NCBI GenBank assembly: GCA_900169235.1
Contig: FWCC01000137.1
Span: 62,001 to 126,000 of the forward strand
Source of the DNA: Zarea fungicola
Lineage: Eukaryota; Ascomycota; Sordariomycetes; Hypocreales; Cordycipitaceae
Length of the DNA stretch: 64,000 bases
Direction: 5' to 3'
Part shown: in pieces, positions 21,850 through 31,459 of the stretch
How the letters are laid out: each line of letters begins with the position of its first letter
Numbering within the stretch: the first letter of the stretch is position 1
Notes under the pieces: model-generated
Databases searched by the model: none
Told to the model about the DNA's origin: nothing
What the model saw: the letters and a program-made list of their open reading frames with translations, nothing else
Translations under genes and position numbers: made by a program

Positions 21850-23277
21850 ATGATGCTTCTACGGGATGTTGGCCTCTGCGCGCTATGGGCCGGTATTGTA
21901 ACCGCGAACCAGTCATGTGGAAGCCCCGACGTGCATGTTGATGTGGCCATCATTGGAGGCGGCTCCGGCGGCATCCACGCCGCAATCCAGCTCAAGGATG
22001 CTGGCGCCAGTGTTCTGGTCGTGGAAAAGAAGGACAAGATCGGTGGCCACGCAGAGACCTATGTCAACCCGGACACCGGAGTCTCCGCCAACGTGGGCGT
22101 TGTTGTCTTTGAGAATAGAGACATTGTCCACCAGTACTTCACCCGTCTCAGCGTCCCATTCAGCGTGTCCACTCCCAACTTTGGAGGAGGCAGCAGCGCG
22201 ACATACGATTTCAGCACAGGAGTCAAAGTCCCGCCGTCCACACCGGCCCAGAGTCAGCAGCAGCAGAAAGCTGTCCAAGACGCAATTCAAGCCTACTCCA
22301 AGAATGTACTCAGCAAGTACCCCTGGATCGATGATGGCTACTTGGTTCCGAATCCGATCCCCGACGAACTTTACATGCCCTTTGGGGAGCTCGCGCACAA
22401 GTATAACTTCACAGCCCTTATGCCTAACATGTGGGCATACAACTGGTACGCTGGCAACATCACGACTCTCCCGTCGCTGTATGGCATCAAGAATTTCGGA
22501 CCCGGCCTCCTCAATTCTAGCGCTGGTGGGTTTGTCAGGCCAAAGAGCGGCGTGACGACGGATCTCTATGTTGCGGCCGCCAAGGATCTCGGCTCCAGCG
22601 TTCTCCTCAGCTCTACTGTCCACTCGGTAGATCGACACTCGAAGTCGGGCGGCGTAACTATCGTAGTTTCCCAGCCCAACAAGCCTCCGCAGAAGATTTA
22701 CGCCAAGAAGCTCTTGGTGGCCATTCCCCCGACCTTGAAGAACGTCGCCAAGTACGATCTCTCCAAGAATGAGAAGAATCTCTTCTCAAAGTTCCACGCC
22801 CTCGCCTATTTCGCCGGTGTCTGCCACGTCCCTGGCTTCAACACGTCCCTCCACAACATTGGCATCAACACGCCCTTCAACCAGCCAATCGCGCCAGGCA
22901 ACAACGGGTTCGGAAGCACGGGATCGCCCGGCGATTTCCTCATTGGAGGAGCCTTTGACACCGATGCCATCACCGATGAGGATGGCACGAACCTTGTCGG
23001 GAAGAACCTGGCAACTTTGGCAGCAGCCGGCGCCGTCCGGCCAGATGCGGCCAAGGTCTTTACGTGCCCCTTTACTTCCAACCATGCGCCGTTCAATCTG
23101 CGCGTCACCAGCGAGGAGATCAAGGGCGGCTTCTACGGCGAGCTGAAGAAGATACAGGGTAGCCGCAACACGTACTGGACGGGAGCGACGTTTTCGGGCC
23201 ACAACAGCGCGCTAGTGTGGAACTGGAACATGGGAACTGTTGTTCCTGGCCTAAAGAAAGACCTGGGTCTGAAATAA
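21850..23277 (+). CDS. Secreted FAD-dependent oxidoreductase (flavin amine-oxidase-like)
   Basis: A single exon encodes 475 residues from ATG 21850. The first 19 or so residues (MMLLRDVGLCALWAGIVTA) look like a signal peptide. The Rossmann FAD-binding motif follows at about residues 32-62: VAIIGGGSGGIHAAIQL, then VLVVEKKDKIGGHAETY, the GG doublet typical of the amine-oxidase/phytoene-desaturase superfamily. Candidate N-glycosylation sites (NFT, NIT, NSS) and a C-terminal Trp/Asn-rich end (SALVWNWNMG) fit a secreted flavoenzyme. The pattern is close to fungal beta-cyclopiazonate dehydrogenase-like proteins. No partner synthase lies nearby, so the substrate is unknown. A stop TAA at 23275 is followed by an A-rich stretch. 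Confidence 0.8.
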   Translation: MMLLRDVGLCALWAGIVTANQSCGSPDVHVDVAIIGGGSGGIHAAIQLKDAGASVLVVEKKDKIGGHAETYVNPDTGVSANVGVVVFENRDIVHQYFTRLSVPFSVSTPNFGGGSSATYDFSTGVKVPPSTPAQSQQQQKAVQDAIQAYSKNVLSKYPWIDDGYLVPNPIPDELYMPFGELAHKYNFTALMPNMWAYNWYAGNITTLPSLYGIKNFGPGLLNSSAGGFVRPKSGVTTDLYVAAAKDLGSSVLLSSTVHSVDRHSKSGGVTIVVSQPNKPPQKIYAKKLLVAIPPTLKNVAKYDLSKNEKNLFSKFHALAYFAGVCHVPGFNTSLHNIGINTPFNQPIAPGNNGFGSTGSPGDFLIGGAFDTDAITDEDGTNLVGKNLATLAAAGAVRPDAAKVFTCPFTSNHAPFNLRVTSEEIKGGFYGELKKIQGSRNTYWTGATFSGHNSALVWNWNMGTVVPGLKKDLGLK

Positions 23278-24916
23278 AAAAAACACTGGCTATGAGTGTC
23301 CTGTTTGACGCAAGAGTCACGGAGCTAGCCAGATTGTACTTTACTAAATATGAGTTTTGAGAAGACTTGACCCGCTGTGAAGACCTACATCACGCGCAGA
23401 TAATAAATATATCGACGGATACAGGAGCGAAAGAACGGATTTCAGTGAGCTAAGATGGTGTAGAATGCTATTGAATACTATTGGCCAATTGATGTGATAC
23501 GGACGTGTACCAAAGGGTATCGCTTAGGGGCTAGAATGCTTGCGAGATTTTTTCAACGACGCAAAAGGTGACGTAACAATCGTTATGGCGGCTGTATCCA
23601 ATCTGAGCGCGGCTTGCATCTAGTTAGCCAACTAGTCAGTGCCTCGTTTGATCAGCAGGATCACAATGGAAATGAAGTTCCGCACTCCGAATCAATCATC
23701 AGCAATTTACGAAATGATCACGCAAACCAATAGGGGAAAAAAGATACAAAGGGACTTTAAAACGTAATAATAATCGTCCCGAGGAGTCTGTATGGGATGG
23801 AAGAGCCGTGGTAACACAGTTTCCTTACGAAGCAGTGCGAATCAGGCATGAATGGGGCATGCATCGGGCAGCAAGAACGAGGCGCGGTCATAGCGCAGGC
23901 AGTGCTGGGAGAACTGGTGTGCGGTATAAAATTGGTTGGTAACAGCGTCTGCGGTTGTGTAGGTGGCGCTGTTGAAGTTGGGAGGGTTTGTGAAATTATT
24001 CTAGCGGTTAGGATGCATGTATGATTGTGACGAGTTATAGCGATAGCTGTAAAAAGGTCGTGTGAGTAACTTACTTTTTGCACGCTAGTTAAGGTAGTAA
24101 TAATGAGCCTCTCCCCGCGTTGAGTTAATCGTTACACATGAAAATGTTGTAGATAGACGAATGTGTCGAGGGTATATCGGCGACTTACACGACGACAATA
24201 GAAATAATAAAATTATGTAAGTTAGGAGAATTAATCAAGTCAAGAGAACTAGGTAAGTCAAGAGAGTTAATTAAGTCGAGATAGTTACTTAAGTTGAGTG
24301 AATTATAGAAATCAAGAGTAATATGAGCTATTTGAAGCTTTATTAACGGCAGCTCCTTTACTTGGGAACGCAGCCAGGCTTGATTGTGGAGGATGCTATG
24401 AGAACTGGCAGCTTTTCATGGTTCACACTGGCGTGTAGGACGCAATGGGGGCCATTTGCGTAGGCGAGAGATGATATTGGCAAGGGCTGCCTCGTCCATC
24501 CTCGATTAGGGGTTTTTAGTTGTCAATCAGGCCATGGACAGTATGCGGTGTATCTTCAGCGTCTACACCAGTAACCCGCTTGTAGGTAGTTTCCGTCTGA
24601 GCCGCCTGCGACTGTAGGACATGTGGACTGAGCGAGGACGACGCAGACCTATAAGTTAGAGGTGTCTGCGGGTTTGAGTGGATTCGACGACGACGCCACC
24701 ATGTTCGGATTCAGCCATGCCAGTATTGGGTTGTCCAGCGCCTTAAGGAATTTTTTTACACAGCCAAATATATCTATCTATGCAATTCTTTTCCTGGCAT
24801 TGGAGCTTCTGCCACTTTTTTACTTTTACTGACATCCCCGTGACGGCGTCAAATCAGTTTGGTACTCATCACCCGCTTACATCAACGTCCTCGACAGCCC
24901 GCTGCACTAGCCGAAG
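23278..24916. other. Intergenic with a degenerate minisatellite
   Basis: About 1.6 kb without a credible gene. A frame at 23757-24083 (minus) is compositionally odd and lacks a known domain. The middle is AT-rich and contains the degenerate repeat listed at 24211-24318. Confidence 0.45.
24211..24318. repeat. Degenerate tandem repeat, about six copies of 18-20 bp
   Basis: Units resembling TTAATCAAGTCAAGAGA recur about every 18-20 bp with many substitutions. It is non-coding. Confidence 0.6.
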
Positions 24917-26389
24917 ATGTGTACAGGCTTCCCCTGCCAGTGCGACGGCGTCGAGCGGGCCAACCCGTCCTACCCCAGTTCCAACAAAGCTTATTATAGC
25001 GATCATTTTCTCCACGCTGATCCTGTCGTCACGCTGCCGACAAGTCCCTCTTATACCAGGTTCAGCGGCGATAATGCGACACGAAGCGATAAACGTCGGA
25101 AAACATCAGCAACATTAGAAACACCAGAATCATCTGGTGCTAGCATTGGACCAGCCAACGATGCCATTTGGAGCAGCCATCAACTGTTGGCCTGGAGCCC
25201 CCAAATGTCCGCCTGGGCAGCACCAATGGCTGTCGAGACAACAGACAGAGTACAAGAATATGGTGACCCATTAGCCCGCCCATATTTGTTGGCTCGGTCA
25301 GTAGAAGATTTCCAGACATTTGAAGGAACTTCAAGTTGGCTGCAACCCACGGTGCAGAACTACGTCGACTTCCTCCCAGACCGTCCCGAAGGGGATGTCC
25401 CAGCTGGACGCATCCCCGACTGCGTCCTTGCAAACTACGTCAGTGAAGTGCAAGCATTTTTCCAGCGATGGAAAATGAATGGAAACGCAGCTCCCCCAGA
25501 CCTGAGGGACAAGGTGAACCCAAAAGGAATTAGGGACGAACATGGCAGAATGCGGCTCTTAGCGTGCCTATTCTCCAAGTTCTCCCCAATGGAGTACCAG
25601 AGCTGCCTAACGAAACAATTTGACGCAATAGCACGGCTTAAGGAGCACATAAAACGGTGCCACTTGCAGCCGATTTTCTGTCCTCGCTGTTACGTCGATT
25701 TTGAGACTGTGGCGGATCGGGATCTTCACCTGCGCCGAGCGGTACTCTGCAACAACAAAGAACTGAGGGTTATACAAGGCTATGATCCGTTAAATCCTGA
25801 GCACCAGGTAGCCATGACAATACGAGTTAATGCAAACCGTCATGTACGGGAGCAATACAATGAAGTATTTCACGCATTTTTCCCGGGCGCGCGGATGCCA
25901 GTGAACCCGTGGGTTGATGACGAGCTTCTCAAGCTTGTGACAGAATGGGAGCAGTTTGTCCGGCAGGACTGGCCTGGCATTCGGGACGATCTGCTGGGTC
26001 GTTTGCCCCCCTCCGTCGCGAACTCGGAGACATGGACGAGAGATTTTGCAGCCAGGATTGTCAATGCAGCCAAGACCGGGCTCATAGAGGAGCAGGCTTT
26101 CGGGCGAGCACGACCGGCCAGGCGCTTCCCAGTCAGACATATCCCAGCAAACCACCAGCATCCTCCTGCTTTTACCGGGGGTGTCGGTGGAGAAGATCTT
26201 CAAGGCACAAGAGCCCAAGCAACAGTCGCCGCCTTGCACGATACATCACCGCTTCCCACTGTGGCGGATGCCGCAAATAACCATGACAACAGCGAGTGGT
26301 CGAAATTACTCATGGATTGTTATTCCTTTAACGCCGACCCAGACTCAATCACAGATTTGGACACCCTCTTCCCAGGCATACAGAATTAG
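24917..26389 (+). CDS. Fungal Cys/His-rich zinc-finger family protein (copy B)
   Basis: A single exon encodes 490 residues from ATG 24917. The first 200 residues are Ser/Thr/Pro-rich and lack a clear domain. The conserved core is at about residues 214-280: LLACLFSKFSPMEYQSC, KEHIKRCH, PIFCPRCYVDF, RDLHLRRAVLC. The expected second Cys of the CPF motif is replaced here (ACLF rather than ACPF). It is followed by EVFHAFFPGARMPVNPWVDDEL, which matches IFHVLFPGQSLPLSPFVDGE in the gene at 27002. The C-terminal 150 residues include WEQFVRQDWPGIRDDLL and a Ser/Asp-rich tail with possible activation character (SITDLDTLFPG). A role in DNA or RNA binding is inferred from the fingers only. Confidence 0.7.
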   Translation: MCTGFPCQCDGVERANPSYPSSNKAYYSDHFLHADPVVTLPTSPSYTRFSGDNATRSDKRRKTSATLETPESSGASIGPANDAIWSSHQLLAWSPQMSAWAAPMAVETTDRVQEYGDPLARPYLLARSVEDFQTFEGTSSWLQPTVQNYVDFLPDRPEGDVPAGRIPDCVLANYVSEVQAFFQRWKMNGNAAPPDLRDKVNPKGIRDEHGRMRLLACLFSKFSPMEYQSCLTKQFDAIARLKEHIKRCHLQPIFCPRCYVDFETVADRDLHLRRAVLCNNKELRVIQGYDPLNPEHQVAMTIRVNANRHVREQYNEVFHAFFPGARMPVNPWVDDELLKLVTEWEQFVRQDWPGIRDDLLGRLPPSVANSETWTRDFAARIVNAAKTGLIEEQAFGRARPARRFPVRHIPANHQHPPAFTGGVGGEDLQGTRAQATVAALHDTSPLPTVADAANNHDNSEWSKLLMDCYSFNADPDSITDLDTLFPGIQN

Positions 26390-27001
26390 ACAAGCGTATC
26401 ATTGTCTAGAGTGAATGTATTCTAAATCCAGAAATTTTGCGTTGTTTGAGTTTTTCTTATTAGTCTGTCAGTGATGGCTCGATTTTTGATTTCAGGTTCT
26501 GTGACAAGAGACGCAAAGAGTTCAGTGCTCGTGCCCGGTGATTCTATGTTATTCACTATAGCCTTGATAGGAAATTACAGGAAAACCATAAACTGGCCTA
26601 CTTTTCAGCATGAGTATCACGCGATGTATCCCAATGTTAATAGTTCTTATTCGGCAAAGTACAGCTTGAGAAACTACGGGTGCGACCATTTACCAGCGGC
26701 CTGGTCGGGCCGTATTGCCACCACAAGACAAGACGATGCCAAGCGCAAGGGACGCCAAAATCCACTAGTCCGCTTTCCATGTGCATGCGGGTTTCCCTGA
26801 AGCCACATCAGGAACTCGCGACAGGGGTGTGGTGGGCCAGTGCCTGCCACGTCAGTCATATATAGTTGACAGCACATTTGTGAATCTTCTCTTCTTGGTA
26901 GCCGAAAAAAAGTGCATATTTCTTCCCTAAAGACGCACGGAGTTTTCAAGTTCAAGGTATCTTCAATCTTTTCATTTGTATTTCGAATTTGGCCTCTGGT
27001 T
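26390..27001. other. Intergenic, promoter of the chimera gene
   Basis: This 610-bp gap lies between copy B and the chimeric gene, both on the plus strand. The frame at 26471-26800 has no recognisable pattern. Nothing else was seen. Confidence 0.4.
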
Positions 27002-28876
27002 ATGGTCAAGATGGAACCACCTGCCAGTTACACCGTCGCCTGGATTTGTGCTTTGGAAATTGAAAGCATCGCTGCGGCAGCACTGTTTGACGAAGAATAC
27101 AAGCTGCACTTGGATGTACACCCTGGAGACTACAACAAATACTCGACAGGTAGAATCGGAAATCATCTTGTCGCTTTGGTCACCGTACAGCCTGGCAAGA
27201 TTAGCTCATCGGACCTTGAAGATATCACAAAAGGCATGAGGCAAACATTTGGTAGCATCCCAACTCTTTTGACTTTGGATGTCAAGGGACTGGAGCCAGG
27301 AGGCTGGCTTTCTGCCTACGGAGACGAAATTGCTAGTGGCGATCCGCTCTGGGACACTGCAGACACAATTGGAAGCCGAGTACAAGCACTCTCGCCTGGA
27401 CGGGTTCAAACGGTGTTATGGAACGGCGGAGGATGTGACCTTGGCTCGGATGTGGGAGCCAGGGTCCTAGATTGTGCCCATGACTCCCGCTCGCTGATTG
27501 ACGCACGCGCCAGGATCACCAAAGAGATTAGAGAATGCCTATCAAGAGTGATCAAGGCAGCGCAATCAGTGCCTGTAAGTATCACGACTCACACGGCTGG
27601 ACAAGGCTAACACTCTTTTTAGTACCTCCCTTTCATCGGAAATAGCCTAGGGGCTATTTCAAGTAAGAAGGCATGGGTCGATAGCGTCAATCGTTCGCTC
27701 GCATCAAGCAACAACGCCAAGAGCGTACTCTTACTTGGATCTGCCGGTTGCGGCAAGACCAAGATAATCGAGGCTCTGTGCAGCATCAACAAGCCCGAGT
27801 TGGAAGCTCACTATTTCACTGGGAGTCACGCAGATATTAGCAGGGATACAGTCACCTGCAACGATAACGGCATTGGTAAGGGCTACGGAGACAACAGCGA
27901 CAGCGACAGCGACGACGATGATGGCACCAGCATTGGTAACAATGCAAGTTTCATGGTGCCTCCCGATTATTTGGCCTGTCCCTTCTACAAATTCGACCCT
28001 GCTACTCACTTTCAATTCTTCAGGAGGCATGAATTGAGAAGATTCGCAGATGTGAAGCAGCATATAGTACGCTGCCACACGTTATCCCAACTTGATCATC
28101 GCTACTCAAGCAAGAGTCATAGAGACTGCTCCTGCCAAACCTGTTCGAAAGCTTGGAAGGAAGATGACCAAGCCAAATGGGAAGCTCTTTGGGAAGCTTT
28201 TTTCCCGCAGGTTAGTACTGATACCTTTGTTAAACAGCCAGAGTACCCTTTTCTCCGTGGAGATATCGCAATGGAAGCTCACAGGCGACATCGTACTCTG
28301 CAGGTCCAGTCCCCTGTACCAGACTTTGGAACCCCGAGCACTATGCTCTCACCTATGCAGGTAGATGACTGGGGGGGAAGCAACACCATCGATCTGGATT
28401 ACACAACAATCATGTCTGAAAACCTAGACGAGGCCGATATTAAACTACTGTACTGCTGCCCCTTTTTCAAATGGAATCCCTCCACGTACGAACAATGCCG
28501 ACGTACCAGCTTGTCATCTATAGAAGCCATAAAGGCACATTTGGAGAGACACCACGCGGCGCCCATTCATTGTGCTCGCTGTTATACAGAGTTCCATACG
28601 GCTGGAGAACGCGACAAGCACTTACGCAGCGTCGACTGTGGTAGGAAAGAGCCAAGGGAGATGGAAGGGTATGATGAGACGACAAGGAGACAGATTGAGA
28701 TGCAAATCGATACAACAGAGGCGATGCTTGTGCAATGGAATGCAATTTTTCATGTTTTGTTTCCTGGTCAATCACTTCCTTTAAGCCCCTTTGTTGATGG
28801 CGAGTTTGCTGAAGTTGTTTTGGCCATAGAGTGTGCAAAGAATGGTCAGAGAGTCAGCAAGTACGTGCCCCTTTAG
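27002..28876 (+). CDS. Chimera: truncated PNP domain, isolated P-loop, two Cys/His zinc-finger units
   Basis: Exons 27002-27574 and 27623-28876 join in phase across a 48-bp intron (GTAAGT donor, TTTTTAG acceptor), giving 608 residues. Residues 1-88 match the start of the NLR-type phosphorylase domain (YTVAWICALEIES, TGRIGNHLVALVTVQPG), then the match stops. Residues 89-191 are not recognised. A P-loop (LLLGSAGCGKTK, about residue 231) follows YLPFIGNS, but no Walker B or other NTPase motif is visible after it. An acidic Ser/Asp linker leads to two finger units, at about 307-360 (ACPFYKFDP) and 468-535 (CCPFFKWNP, HLERHH, HCARCYTEF, RDKHLRSVDC). The second unit is close to copy B. It looks like a fusion of NLR pieces with the local finger family. 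A start at 27011 is also possible, and an additional intron in the linker cannot be excluded. Confidence 0.6.
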
Positions 28877-30113
28877 TTTGAGAGATGGAATGGCCTAGGG
28901 GGAACAAGGAATACCCTTTGCAATTTATTAAGTGGTTAAGCTCTCGTTGGTTTCGGGATGAGCGCTACGAGGAACAAGATAGCAACGTGCCGTCACACGT
29001 ACGAGACAGGTGCAGACTGGTTAACGAAAGTCTGTGATGCGGTGGCCACTTAGGATCTAGTGGATGGAATTGGAAAGTGGTATTCCAGGATAGGTCATTT
29101 GCAATAGCTGGAATGTTTGGGAATTTATGTATTGCTTTTCAACTTGAGACTGTTTTGCTACTGGGTTCATTATGCTCTAGTGAACAAGACTGACATCAGA
29201 GTAAGGTGATTGAGTGTGAAGCAGACAAGAATGATGTGTATAGCGGTAAAACCTAATCACGCCTGATTTAGACCATGTTACATGATCCATCCATTACTTT
29301 GTTAGTCGTTGATGCTCGACGCCAACTGGAGGTGCAGACCAAGAAACCAATGACTACAGCTACTATGGATGTTAATGATCAAGTATAACACTCTGTTTTC
29401 TCCACTCTTTCTTTTACATGTATCAGTTTTCATTTCCAGATAACATAAAACTACCGTCTGCAGCTATAATGCCATTGAAGGTCGCTACATATGTCGACAC
29501 CTCTGGAAAGCAGGATTTATATTGAATGAAAGGGATACTCAGGTAGCAGCCAGAATTGTTTGAGTCCTTAAAATCTCTATAGTCGACTTGTTATCTGTCG
29601 TCGTCGCCTTGCGCTGTCCAAGGTGGCACTTCCTTCTGCCACTGAACGTTTTCGCTTGTTATGAGCTGGCGCCTGTTTTAATATTCTTGAAATTTTATTT
29701 AATATATATTTTTTATTCATTTTATTCATCAATTTCTTGTTCAAAATGAAATAGAAACTAGCATACCAAATGTACTACGCTTGCTGTGCTCAGTACGCAG
29801 ACCAAACCAGGTACCTCCCTCAACACCATACACTGGGCTGCTCGTGAGGTGCCGAGCTTGAACCCCTGTTAGCGCAAACGCCCGTAGTGCAATTCTGCAG
29901 CAGCCAGTCTTGCAAGTAGCAGGAACAAGTGGTAAAGCGGTTTGGACGAGGTCACGTGCACACAGCAAAACGTGGGGCAGCTTGCCCAACATGGCAGTTC
30001 GGGCAGAAGCATCATCTCCTTAGTCGAAATTCCTGCTACAGACGCATCTTCGGATACAACGATTGCAGCAACCGCAGCCCCAAGCCCACCCTGGTTAAAG
30101 CCATCGCTAGACC
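28877..30113. other. Intergenic, no gene seen
   Basis: About 1.2 kb, AT-rich around 29690-29740. It is probably the 3' flank of the chimera and the promoter of the CENP-B-like gene. Short frames on both strands near 29741-30177 overlap the promoter and lack domains. Confidence 0.45.
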
Positions 30114-31238
30114 ATGTCCGAAGACACCACCGACCCAGCCTTGGTCCCAGATCCAGTTCACGATATCCCATTACCACCCTCGCTTGGTCCTAAAGAGCGA
30201 CACTCGCTGACGCTCGACCAACGCCGTGCACTACGAAGATGGGCCAACAGCCAGAGCCTCCGTCCTTCTCACAGGCAATGCATCGACTGGTTCTTTGCAG
30301 AGTACGGCCAGCAAATCAGCCAGTCCACCGTATCACATTCCCTATCGCCCAAATACTCTAGGCTCGATGGCGAGAATCCCCAGCTCTCTGGCTCGCGCCT
30401 GAGATTTGGCAATTGGCCAGACGTGGAAAAACTGGTTTTGTTGTGGTACCAGCAAGTACAGGCCTCTGGCCGCCAACCCACCAACGACGAGCTTGGCGAG
30501 AAAGCAAAGACAATCTTCCACCAACTGCCGCGATACCGCGATGAGCCCGCACCTGAATTTTCACCTGGCTGGATTCACCGATTCAAGAAGAGATACGGAC
30601 TTCTTATTCGACGCCAGCGACGCCATGGCGACGCCGGTATGAACCCCGCCGACGACATTGAATACCTTTCAGACTGTGTACCACGCTTCATGGCCATTGC
30701 GCCCGATACCAGCCCTGCCGCGATTCGGGAGCAAGTGCTGCGCGTGGTCGGAGTAGAATCGTCACTCAGCACATGCGCCTTGGTGCGCGACGAGATTATT
30801 CGCCGGTTGAATGCCCCGCCGCCTGAGATGCCCATGTCACCACCCCCGGCCGAACTGCATGAGCCGCCGCCAGACCAACACATGTACGCCGAAGACGACC
30901 CCGAGGTGGTGCTGCAAAACGCGCTGCGACAACTGCAGCAAGAAGAGCAGGCGGCAGAGGAGCAGGCCGCCGCGGTGCGGGAGGAGCGCGAGCGAGCTGA
31001 GCGAGCCGGCCTGCCCCCGCCGCCTCTGGTGGCAGATCATGGAAGAGCACACTCGCAACCCCGATACGACACGCCATCACACGAGATTCCACCAGAGTTA
31101 ACACTCACGCCAATTCACACGGACAGCCACCTGGCGCCAGACGATAGGGCACTTCGCTGTCCTTTTTGCATCAACCAGCGCATGCTCCGCAGTATCAAAG
31201 AGGCGGTAGAGCACATGTCTACACATGTCGTGGTATAA
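30114..31238 (+). CDS. CENP-B/Tc5-type HTH DNA-binding protein with C-terminal finger (domesticated transposase type)
   Basis: A single exon encodes 374 residues from ATG 30114. The N-terminal helix-turn-helix (LTLDQRRALRRWANSQ, IDWFFAEYGQQISQSTVSHSL) resembles the Abp1/CENP-B N-terminal unit. The second unit (WPDVEKLVLLWYQQVQASGR, FSPGWIHRFKKRYGL) is the Tc5/CENP-B DNA-binding domain. There is no DDE catalytic domain, so it is not a transposase. A Pro-rich stretch, a Gln/Glu/Ala coiled coil (about 265-300) and a C-terminal Cys/His element (RCPFCINQ..HMSTH) follow. In fission yeast such proteins bind centromeres and silence retroelements. Here nuclear DNA binding is inferred and the target is unknown. 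The absence of introns and of terminal repeats around it argues for a host gene rather than an active element. Confidence 0.75.
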   Translation: MSEDTTDPALVPDPVHDIPLPPSLGPKERHSLTLDQRRALRRWANSQSLRPSHRQCIDWFFAEYGQQISQSTVSHSLSPKYSRLDGENPQLSGSRLRFGNWPDVEKLVLLWYQQVQASGRQPTNDELGEKAKTIFHQLPRYRDEPAPEFSPGWIHRFKKRYGLLIRRQRRHGDAGMNPADDIEYLSDCVPRFMAIAPDTSPAAIREQVLRVVGVESSLSTCALVRDEIIRRLNAPPPEMPMSPPPAELHEPPPDQHMYAEDDPEVVLQNALRQLQQEEQAAEEQAAAVREERERAERAGLPPPPLVADHGRAHSQPRYDTPSHEIPPELTLTPIHTDSHLAPDDRALRCPFCINQRMLRSIKEAVEHMSTHVVV

Positions 31239-31459
31239 TATGGAAAACAGGTCCGATGTTCAATCCTTTTCTCTCTACTGTTGATTGTATCTGTAGCCAT
31301 AATACGGGTGTATGTACTTTAAGGATTATGATGTGATAAATTGCAAAAAGCAAACTGGCGTTCAAGGGTCTTCATGAAAAGAAGGATTAATGATTAGCAT
31401 GAAAATAATGTAAAATAATTCAAATAAATTTGTCATGTACGCTGTGTCTTGTGTATTAT

